This document shows positions 7,624-13,108 of a DNA stretch of 14,793 bases, one piece after another; the stretch's first letter is position 1, and the number at the start of each line of letters is the position of its first letter. Source of the stretch: Bacteroidota bacterium (GTDB lineage: Bacteria; Bacteroidota; Bacteroidia; Chitinophagales; Chitinophagaceae); NCBI GenBank assembly GCA_023433755.1, contig JAEYUA010000068.1, forward strand, positions 1-14,793, read 5' to 3'. Below the pieces are notes generated by a model. It saw only the letters and a list, made by a program, of their open reading frames with translations, did not search any database and had not been told where the DNA came from. A program made the translations under genes and the position numbers.

Positions 7624-8652
7624 TTACCTGCCTCCCACTATGGCATTGAAAGATTTCTTTTTCCTGGCAAAATGCTCCCATACGATATTTCCATGATACA
7701 CACCGGGAAGTTGTTTCAATGGAAGTTTTTTGAAATGGCTTCTTTCTTTTTTATGAAAAAACAGCCAGTCAAGAAATCCTATATGGGCTTTAAAAATGGC
7801 AATGAAATATCCCACATCTCCTCCCAGCAATCCCTTGAGGGCTGACACCTGGTCGAGCATGAGGCGGTAAGGGATCTTCCACCATTTTTCTGATAACGGG
7901 AGGTTCTTGGCCAGCAGTACCTGGTTGTTCCTGAAATTGAGATATGTTTTTCTTGAATTGCCCTTGGGAAGCGTTCCTCCTCCTACATGATAAACCACAG
8001 AACCCGGGCAACAAAAAACCTTGTAGCCTGCAAGATGAGTTCTCCAGCACAGGTCGATCTCTTCCTGGTGTGCAAAGAAATAAGAATCAAAACCTTTCAG
8101 TTCATGATACAATTTGCTGCGGATGACCATGGCAGCCCCGCTTGCCCAGAATACTTCTTCGGTAGTATCATACTGCCCATGATCCATTTCGCAAAAATCA
8201 AAAACACGCCCTCGCGCAAATGGGTATCCATAATAATCAATCCAGCCCCCGGCGCCACCGGCATATTCAAACAATGTTTTGTTTTTGTGTGCCATGATTT
8301 TAGGCATGCAGGCTGCATGGGATGGATCCTTTTCAAGCAGTTCGATCATGGGTTGCAGCCAGCCCTCAGAGACTTCTACATCTGAATTGAGCAGCACATA
8401 ATAATCGGCCTCCACCTGCTTCAAAGCCTCATTATATCCCTGGGCGAAGCCATAATTTTTTTCAAGTTTAACCAGCCTGACTGCCGGGAAATTTTGCTGC
8501 AGGAAATTGATGGAATCATCTGTTGATGCATTGTCGGCCACAATAATATTTACACCGGGGTATGTAGTTTTTAAAACCGAAGGCAGGTATTCACCCAGGT
8601 GATGTTTACCATTCCAGTTGAGGATAACAATAGCAACAGAAGGCAGGTTCAA
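7624..8652 (-). CDS. Family 2 glycosyltransferase
   Basis: A 342-residue GT-A fold glycosyltransferase of family GT2, resembling rhamnosyltransferase-like WbbL proteins. It would transfer a sugar from a nucleotide donor to an envelope or extracellular glycan; donor and acceptor cannot be read from sequence. Landmarks are the opening strand VAIVILNWNG (6-15), the nucleotide-binding VADNASTDDS (38-47), YGFAQGYN (67-74), the metal-binding LLNSDVE (87-93), SGAAMVIR (171-178), and the probable catalytic-base region HQEEIDLCWR (195-204). The C-terminus has no clear membrane helix. The start is TTG, with a TAG codon directly upstream in frame and no internal ATG before the first strand, so TTG at 8652 is the only sensible choice. 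A -7 box lies at 8669-8676. It is divergent from the small histidine kinase and lies alone, not in a polysaccharide cluster. Confidence 0.9.
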   Translation of the reverse strand: MNLPSVAIVILNWNGKHHLGEYLPSVLKTTYPGVNIIVADNASTDDSINFLQQNFPAVRLVKLEKNYGFAQGYNEALKQVEADYYVLLNSDVEVSEGWLQPMIELLEKDPSHAACMPKIMAHKNKTLFEYAGGAGGWIDYYGYPFARGRVFDFCEMDHGQYDTTEEVFWASGAAMVIRSKLYHELKGFDSYFFAHQEEIDLCWRTHLAGYKVFCCPGSVVYHVGGGTLPKGNSRKTYLNFRNNQVLLAKNLPLSEKWWKIPYRLMLDQVSALKGLLGGDVGYFIAIFKAHIGFLDWLFFHKKERSHFKKLPLKQLPGVYHGNIVWEHFARKKKSFNAIVGGR

Positions 8653-8668
8653 CTACAATTTATTTGAT

Positions 8669-8676
8669 CAAAAATA
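8669..8676 (-). promoter_or_regulatory. -7 box for the glycosyltransferase gene
   Basis: On the minus strand TATTTTTG ends 16 nt before the TTG start, matching TAnnTTTG. No good -33 TTTG is present. It sits in the 58-nt spacer shared with the divergent kinase. Confidence 0.4.
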
Positions 8677-8710
8677 AGAGAAGCGAATATATACTTATTA
8701 TTTTCGGAAG

Positions 8711-9862
8711 ATGATAGGTCAACTGTTAAACTGGCGTACCCTGCTAGCTCTCGTGGCGATACTGATCGTGAGTGGTACCATCTGGTATTCGTCCTATCTC
8801 GCTAAAAAAATTGAGAAGGAAGAAAAACAAAAAGTGGATGCCTGGGTGGAAGCCACCAGCCTGCTGGCCAGTCCGTATTTCACGGGTGATACCCGACTTA
8901 ATCTCCGGGTGATCAACGACAACACGGACATTCCTATTATCTGGACCAATGAGAATGACAGCATCATCGAATACAAAAATATTGACACTGCTAAAATCTC
9001 GAAGGATCCACAGTATTTGAATAAAATGCTGGCAGACCTGCGGTCGGAAAATAAACCACTGGTCTGGAAAGATCCCCTGGATACCACCCGGGTGAACCGT
9101 TATTATTACGGGCATAGCAGGTTGCAGGACGAGGTGCGTTATTATCCCCTTGTGCAATTGTTCATTGTCGGACTTTTCATCCTCATTACCATCCTGGCCC
9201 TCAGGGGTAATTACCGTTCCACCCAGAATCATTTATGGGCCGGCATGGCCAAGGAAACAGCCCACCAGTTGGGCACCCCTGTGTCATCGCTGGAGGGCTG
9301 GGTGGAATTGTTGAAAGAAACACATTCGGGCGAGGCTTTTCTTCCCGAGATTGAAAAGGATGTGAGCAGGTTAAGGCTGGTGTCGGACCGCTTTGGTAAG
9401 ATCGGAAGCACCCCGCAACTGGAAGTAAAGAACTTGGTGGAGCAAATAGACCAAATGGTGGAGTACATACGCAAGCGGGCTGGTGGCAAGGTAAGTTTTG
9501 CCATCAATGATCATGGCCAAAAGCAGATGCAGGCGAGGATCTCCGCGCCATTGTTTGACTGGGTGATCGAAAACCTTTTGAAAAACGCTTTGGATGCCAT
9601 GGAAGGAAAAGGTTCGATCAATATTGACATACGCGAAACTGATAAAAATATCACCATAGATGTGGCGGATACCGGCAAAGGCATTTCCGCCCAAAATATC
9701 AATAATGTTTTCAAGCCCGGGTTCACTACGAAAAAGCGTGGCTGGGGCCTTGGGCTGAGCCTGTCGAAGCGGATCATTGAGCAATACCATAAGGGAAGTC
9801 TTACCGTTAAAAGTTCTGAACCAGGAAAAGGCACAACTTTTAGAATTGTTTTGATAAAATAG
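8711..9862 (+). CDS. Small sensor histidine kinase with HQLGTP H-box
   Basis: A 383-residue two-pass sensor kinase. A membrane helix at about 10-29 is followed by a 115-residue extracytoplasmic domain with no recognisable fold, a second helix at about 146-165, and then the dimerisation and catalytic domains without a HAMP domain. The phosphoacceptor segment is KETAHQLGTP with His185. It keeps the histidine and the T-P of common H-boxes but has Gln-Leu where most have Glu-Ile/Leu; I recall this variant from Bacteroidota kinases. The ATP domain has N-box ENLLKNALDAM (N288, N292), G1 DTGKG (320-324), FKPGFTTK and G2 GWGLGLSLSK. Start ATG 8711; it is divergent from the glycosyltransferase, and no response regulator is adjacent. 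The tRNA-Leu(GAG) promoter begins directly after its stop codon. Kinase identity is secure; the partner is unknown. Confidence 0.92.
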   Translation: MIGQLLNWRTLLALVAILIVSGTIWYSSYLAKKIEKEEKQKVDAWVEATSLLASPYFTGDTRLNLRVINDNTDIPIIWTNENDSIIEYKNIDTAKISKDPQYLNKMLADLRSENKPLVWKDPLDTTRVNRYYYGHSRLQDEVRYYPLVQLFIVGLFILITILALRGNYRSTQNHLWAGMAKETAHQLGTPVSSLEGWVELLKETHSGEAFLPEIEKDVSRLRLVSDRFGKIGSTPQLEVKNLVEQIDQMVEYIRKRAGGKVSFAINDHGQKQMQARISAPLFDWVIENLLKNALDAMEGKGSINIDIRETDKNITIDVADTGKGISAQNINNVFKPGFTTKKRGWGLGLSLSKRIIEQYHKGSLTVKSSEPGKGTTFRIVLIK

Positions 9863-9863
9863 A

Positions 9864-9871
9864 TACATTTG
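9864..9871 (+). promoter_or_regulatory. -7 box for tRNA-Leu(GAG)
   Basis: TACATTTG matches TAnnTTTG and continues into GCAACCCC, the same 11-base core TTTGCAACCCC found at the minus-strand tRNA promoter (7264-7274). It begins 2 nt after the kinase stop. Transcription would start near 9878, about 55 nt before the tRNA. The -33 element is not clear. Confidence 0.6.
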
Positions 9872-9933
9872 CAACCCCTGACAGAATTTGGAGGAGCAAA
9901 AGGCTTCAAAATCCAGATCTCAAAGGATGGCCT

Positions 9934-10017
9934 GCCCAGGTGGCGAAATTGGTAGACGCACTACCTTGAGGTGGTAGCGCTGGAAACGGCGTGCTGGTTC
10001 GAATCCAGTCTTGGGCA
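9934..10017 (+). tRNA. tRNA-Leu (anticodon GAG)
   Basis: An 84-nt cloverleaf. The acceptor stem GCCCAGG pairs with CTTGGGC (one G-U pair), the discriminator is A, and CCA is not encoded. The anticodon stem CTACC/GGTAG encloses TTGAGGT, giving anticodon GAG. A class II variable arm (about CGCTGGAAACGGCG) is present and the T-loop is TTCGAAT. A family-A palindrome with a T6 tail follows directly and probably ends the transcript. Confidence 0.96.
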
Positions 10018-10020
10018 CAA

Positions 10021-10089
10021 GAAGAAAGTGCGGAGAAACAGAGCGGGTGCGCCCTACGCTCTCACTCTGTTACTTCGCACTAATTTTTT
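10021..10089 (+). repeat. Family-A palindrome copy 1, likely terminator of tRNA-Leu(GAG)
   Basis: The left arm 10027-10051 (starting AGTGCGGAGAAACAGAG) pairs with the right arm 10057-10081 over 25 positions with about five mismatches; the loop is CCCTA. A run of six T residues follows at 10084-10089, giving intrinsic-terminator form. The element begins 3 nt after the tRNA discriminator base. Confidence 0.8.
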
Positions 10090-10170
10090 CTGATCTAATA
10101 GCCAAAATCCTCTCTTTCTTCTTTTCCGTCACAATTACACATCTAGATTTTGTTTTTCCCGTCCAGTTAT

Positions 10171-10236
10171 GAAGAAAGTGTGGAGAAACAGAGCGGGTGC
10201 GTTTCTCCGCTCTCACTCTGTTACTTCGCACTAATT
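10171..10236 (+). repeat. Family-A palindrome copy 2
   Basis: A near-identical second copy of the element at 10021. It has the same flank GAAGAAAGTG, the same arms with a single C-to-T change in the left arm, and the same exit CACTAATT. The loop differs completely (TTTCTC at 10202-10207 instead of CCCTA). Arms are 10177-10201 and 10208-10232. The copies are 150 nt apart in the same orientation. Confidence 0.8.
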
Positions 10237-10340
10237 ATCTTCAGCCCTGACTGTTAAAGTCCTCACCTTCATCTTATTCGTCTAAATCACCCAACATTAA
10301 GTGTTGTTTTTCTCCCAATTCTCTGTGAGAATCACCCTTG

Positions 10341-10368
10341 TTGATTTAATAGCACATCGTTACTTTAT
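10341..10368 (+). promoter_or_regulatory. Weak promoter candidate for the IVP-type gene
   Basis: TTG at 10341-10343 lies 17 nt before TACTTTAT (10361-10368), which matches the first two and two more positions of TAnnTTTG. The start codon follows 18 nt later. The match is imperfect. Confidence 0.25.
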
Positions 10369-10386
10369 CACAAACAACCTAACTCA

Positions 10387-10740
10387 ATGTTTGCTTACGA
10401 AAAACTGGAAGTGTACAAAAAAGCTTATAGTACAAATCGACAAGTATATAGTTTGCTCAAGAATAATCATACCATTGCTTCTTACGCAAAAAACCAATTA
10501 GGAAAGGCCAGTTTTAGTATCATGTTAAACATTGCAGAAGGATGTGCAAAGTTCAGTAACAGGGATCGTAAGAATTTCTACACTACAGCGAGGGGTTCTG
10601 CTTTTGAATGCTCAAGTTTGATAAGTTTTTTGCATGATGAAGGAGAAATTGAAACTTCAATCAAAGACTTTTTATATAACTCCTATGAAGAAATTTCCAA
10701 AATATTATACGTCATGATCAAAAACCTATCGAAGGAATAA
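10387..10740 (+). CDS. IVP / S23-type four-helix-bundle protein
   Basis: A 117-residue protein of the four-helix-bundle family once called 23S rRNA intervening-sequence protein or S23. It starts with the typical YEKLEVYKKAYS helix and continues with LGKASFSIMLNIAEGCAKFSNRDRKNFYTTARGSAFEC, whose A-S-x-S-I-x-x-N-I-A-E-G pattern is the family hallmark. Related proteins form pentameric barrels and include the accessory Avd of diversity-generating retroelements, but no reverse transcriptase or variable repeat is present here. In spirochaetes such genes sit inside 23S rRNA insertions; no rRNA is present here. Length fits the usual 115-130 residues. Base composition is low: two hand-counted 60-base lines (10441 and 10501) have 18 and 23 G+C, against 27 for line 9301 in the nearby kinase. 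It follows two family-A palindromes. The family call is good; the role is unknown. Confidence 0.87.
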   Translation: MFAYEKLEVYKKAYSTNRQVYSLLKNNHTIASYAKNQLGKASFSIMLNIAEGCAKFSNRDRKNFYTTARGSAFECSSLISFLHDEGEIETSIKDFLYNSYEEISKILYVMIKNLSKE

Positions 10741-10770
10741 TAGGCTCTTGGACCTTTCTCTTTCTCTTTC

Positions 10771-12096
10771 TCACTTCTTCCCAGCTCTCTTCTTAGGCTT
10801 GCCATACTTCTTCTTCATCTTATCCTTATGGCTTTCTCTTACATTCACCTTGCTGTTTTTTGCGGACTTGGGGTGAAAGGCTGGACCGCGTTCTTCGGCT
10901 TTCGGCTTGCGGACCTGGATCTCTTTCATGGAAACTTTTGGCTGTTCATCTTCTGTGAGCCGGTCGCTGATCTCCAGTGCGGCAGGTAATGGACTGACCT
11001 GGATCTTTACATTCATCAAATCTTCAATGGCTTCCAGCAAAGTTTTATCTGCAGGTGTTACAAAGCTGATGGAGATTCCTTTTTTATCTGCCCGGCCTGT
11101 TCTTCCAATCCGATGAATGTATTGTTCCGGCAGCGAAGGCAAATCAAAATTGATGACATGTGTCACTTCTGAAATATCAATACCGCGTGCAACCACGTCG
11201 GTAGCGATAATAACCCGGTATTCACCTGACTGGAATTTATTTACTGTATTGAAGCGGTAATTCTGCTCCTTGTTGGAATGGATCACACCAACCTCCCCGT
11301 GAAAACCGGGTTCGATTTCCTCATAAAGTTCATCCGCCAGCTTTTTGGTTGAAACGAATACAAGCACTTTTGACAGGCTGCTGTCTTCAAGAAGAAGCCT
11401 GAGCAGGTTCAGGCGCGTATAAAAATTAGGCAGTTCATAAAGGGTTTGTGAAATATTTTCCACCGGTGTACCCGCGGGTGCTGCTTCTATCTTAACCGGG
11501 GCATTGAAAAACTGTTTGATCAAAACTTCCACTTCATCTGTAAGTGTTGCGGAGAAAACAAAATTCTGACGCTTCTGCGTTAGCAGGTCAAGAATGTTCA
11601 CCAGTTGGGAACGGAAACCAAGGTTCAGCATTTCATCCACTTCATCAATCACCAGTTTTTTGATGGCTTTTGCTTTGAAACCGCCAGTGACTGCCAGGTC
11701 ATACAAACGGCCGGGTGTGGCTACCAGCACATCGCATCCTTTCTGCAGTTGTGCTCTTTGGGTATTGATATTGGTGCCTCCGTAGACTCCTGTTACATCC
11801 AGGCTCTGGTAGGCCGACAAACTTTTCACATTATCCACAACCTGGATCACCAGTTCTCTTGTAGGTACCAAAACCAATATGAGCGGCTCCTTATCTTTTG
11901 AATATTTCCATTGGTTGATTAGCGGTAATAGATAAGCAAGGGTTTTACCCGTTCCCGTTTGCGCAATACCACAGATGTCCTTTCCACTCATGGCAACTGA
12001 AAAAACTTTCTCCTGTATGGTGGTCGGCCTGTCATAGCCGAGGTCTTCAAGTGCATTGAGCAGAGGCTTTCTGAGGTTCAGGTCCGTGAATTTCAT
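10771..12096 (-). CDS. DEAD-box-family ATP-dependent RNA helicase (DEVD motif II)
   Basis: A 441-residue RNA helicase expected to remodel RNA or ribonucleoprotein using ATP in the cytoplasm, for example in ribosome assembly or cold adaptation. Motifs in order: Q motif with F3 and Q28; motif I AQTGTGKT (45-52); Ia PTREL (78-82); Ib TPGR (127-130); motif II DEVD (151-154); III SAT (182-184); V ATDVVARGID (298-307); VI HRIGRTGR (328-335). Motif II has Val instead of the Ala of the canonical DEAD box, while both acidic pairs are kept, so activity is expected. The last 70 residues are a Lys/Arg-rich tail, ending KKKYGKPKKRAGKK, probably for RNA binding, as in RhlE-like proteins of Bacteroidota. 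The start is ATG with a TAGTTTTG -7 box upstream. It is divergent from the DUF72 gene and convergent with the IVP gene. Confidence 0.95.
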   Translation of the reverse strand: MKFTDLNLRKPLLNALEDLGYDRPTTIQEKVFSVAMSGKDICGIAQTGTGKTLAYLLPLINQWKYSKDKEPLILVLVPTRELVIQVVDNVKSLSAYQSLDVTGVYGGTNINTQRAQLQKGCDVLVATPGRLYDLAVTGGFKAKAIKKLVIDEVDEMLNLGFRSQLVNILDLLTQKRQNFVFSATLTDEVEVLIKQFFNAPVKIEAAPAGTPVENISQTLYELPNFYTRLNLLRLLLEDSSLSKVLVFVSTKKLADELYEEIEPGFHGEVGVIHSNKEQNYRFNTVNKFQSGEYRVIIATDVVARGIDISEVTHVINFDLPSLPEQYIHRIGRTGRADKKGISISFVTPADKTLLEAIEDLMNVKIQVSPLPAALEISDRLTEDEQPKVSMKEIQVRKPKAEERGPAFHPKSAKNSKVNVRESHKDKMKKKYGKPKKRAGKK

Positions 12097-12113
12097 GCAG
12101 TATTAATAAGAAT

Positions 12114-12121
12114 CAAAACTA
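12114..12121 (-). promoter_or_regulatory. -7 box for the RNA helicase gene
   Basis: On the minus strand TAGTTTTG matches TAnnTTTG and ends 17 nt before the ATG. No TTTG is found at the ideal upstream spacing. Confidence 0.45.
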
Positions 12122-12184
12122 ACACTTTCCAAACTGGGTGCCGGTTTGAGTGAGTGGGGGCAGAATTTTTGCAAATGTTTTGGC

Positions 12185-12937
12185 ATGAAGGCTCCCATTC
12201 CGTTTTATTCAGGCACGAGCAACCTGGTTTTACCATTAAAAAAATCTGATTACCCTGAAGATTTTAAGAATAGCAGCAGGCTAACCTATTACGCTTCCAT
12301 GTTTTCTTCCCTTGAAGTGAATGCGACCTTCTATGCCCTTCCCCAAAAATCAACTATCGAGAAATGGGCGCAACAGGTACCGGAACAATTTCGCTTCACT
12401 TTCAAGGTCCCTAAGACCATTACCCATGCCAAGGATCTGCAGTTCAGCTTTGAAGAGCTGGAGAGATTTATTGAAACGGTTTCCTATGCAGGGGAAAAGA
12501 AAGGCTGCCTGCTTGTGCAGTTACCTCCCAAGATAAGTCGTGATAAAGAAGAAGAATTTACTGGCATGTTGGAATGCCTTAGTGAAAACGCAAATGGGTG
12601 GAACATCGCGGTTGAGTTCCGGCATCCGTCATGGTATACGGCCGCGGTTTACCGGATGCTCCAGGGGTATGGTATAGGAATGGTGGAACATGACAGGCCA
12701 CCGGCGGAGACACCCAAAATGAATCCATGGCTGGATTTTGTGTACCTGAGATTTCATGGACCTGGAGAAAGGTATAATGGGAGCTATGAAGATGCTGTAC
12801 TCGAATCATATACACAAAGGATTGCAAACTTCATTAGAGAGGGTAAGGAAGTTTATGCATATTTCAATAATACCCTGGGAGATGCGTACAGGAACCTGCA
12901 AACATTGAATAGCATGGTGAGTAACATTATCAAATAG
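12185..12937 (+). CDS. DUF72 (YecE-like) TIM-barrel protein
   Basis: A 250-residue member of the DUF72 family (YecE in E. coli), predicted to fold as a TIM barrel; its biochemical activity is not established. Family landmarks are all visible: YSGTSN near the N-terminus, SLEVNATFYALP, FTFKVPKTITH, LVQLPPK, VEFRHPSWY, VYLRFHGP with a downstream Y-E, and the C-terminal AYFNNTLGDAYRN strand. I chose ATG 12185 over a TTG 13 codons upstream because family members begin just before the first strand and the extra residues are not conserved-looking. A weak -7-like box, AATTTTTG, ends 13 nt before this ATG. Length is slightly under the usual 250-280. It is divergent from the helicase and convergent with the GH97 gene, with a nested inverted repeat after its stop. 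Family call is firm, function unknown. Confidence 0.92.
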   Translation: MKAPIPFYSGTSNLVLPLKKSDYPEDFKNSSRLTYYASMFSSLEVNATFYALPQKSTIEKWAQQVPEQFRFTFKVPKTITHAKDLQFSFEELERFIETVSYAGEKKGCLLVQLPPKISRDKEEEFTGMLECLSENANGWNIAVEFRHPSWYTAAVYRMLQGYGIGMVEHDRPPAETPKMNPWLDFVYLRFHGPGERYNGSYEDAVLESYTQRIANFIREGKEVYAYFNNTLGDAYRNLQTLNSMVSNIIK

Positions 12938-12986
12938 TTTTTAGGAAAAGCTATTAATTAACCAAATTGTTTCTTAATGAATGAAT

Positions 12987-13105
12987 TTTAACGCAAAGGA
13001 CGCGAAGGGCGATAAAAACTAAAGGTACGAGATGGTTAGACGCAAAGGGGACGCAAAGGATGCTCGACCCTTCTTTGCGTCCCCTTTGCGCCCTTGGCGG
13101 TTAAA
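12987..13105. repeat. Family-B nested inverted repeat between convergent genes
   Basis: The inner arms 13041-13058 (starting CGCAAAGGGGACGCAAAG) and 13073-13090 are exact reverse complements over 18 bp, with two more near-pairs inside and a loop of about 10 nt. An outer pair is also visible: TTTTAACGC...GAAGGGCG from 12987 to 13011 mirrors CGCCCTT...GCGGTTAAA (13089-13105). The GH97 stop codon is 4 nt beyond the right end. It could serve as a two-way terminator for the convergent DUF72 and GH97 genes. The left half contains two diverged CGCAAAGG units, which suggests internal duplication. Confidence 0.75.
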
Positions 13106-13108
13106 TAC

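Larger units (their letters stand above)
10018..10386. other. Non-coding repeat-bearing spacer
   Basis: This 369-nt stretch between tRNA-Leu(GAG) and the IVP-type gene contains two family-A palindromes (10021-10089 and 10171-10236) separated by a pyrimidine-rich segment with no reading frame of note. After the second copy there is a weak promoter candidate near 10341-10368. The one open frame that overlaps the end of this region is a shadow of the IVP gene. I see no further RNA gene. Confidence 0.6.

Noticed and set aside
10021..10236. Possible CRISPR array
   Set aside because: There are only two repeats, each a long palindrome, with a 90-nt pyrimidine-rich spacer and no cas genes; this is an interspersed palindromic repeat.
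10387..10740. Diversity-generating retroelement accessory (Avd)
   Set aside because: The fold family is shared, but no reverse transcriptase, template repeat or variable repeat is in the window.
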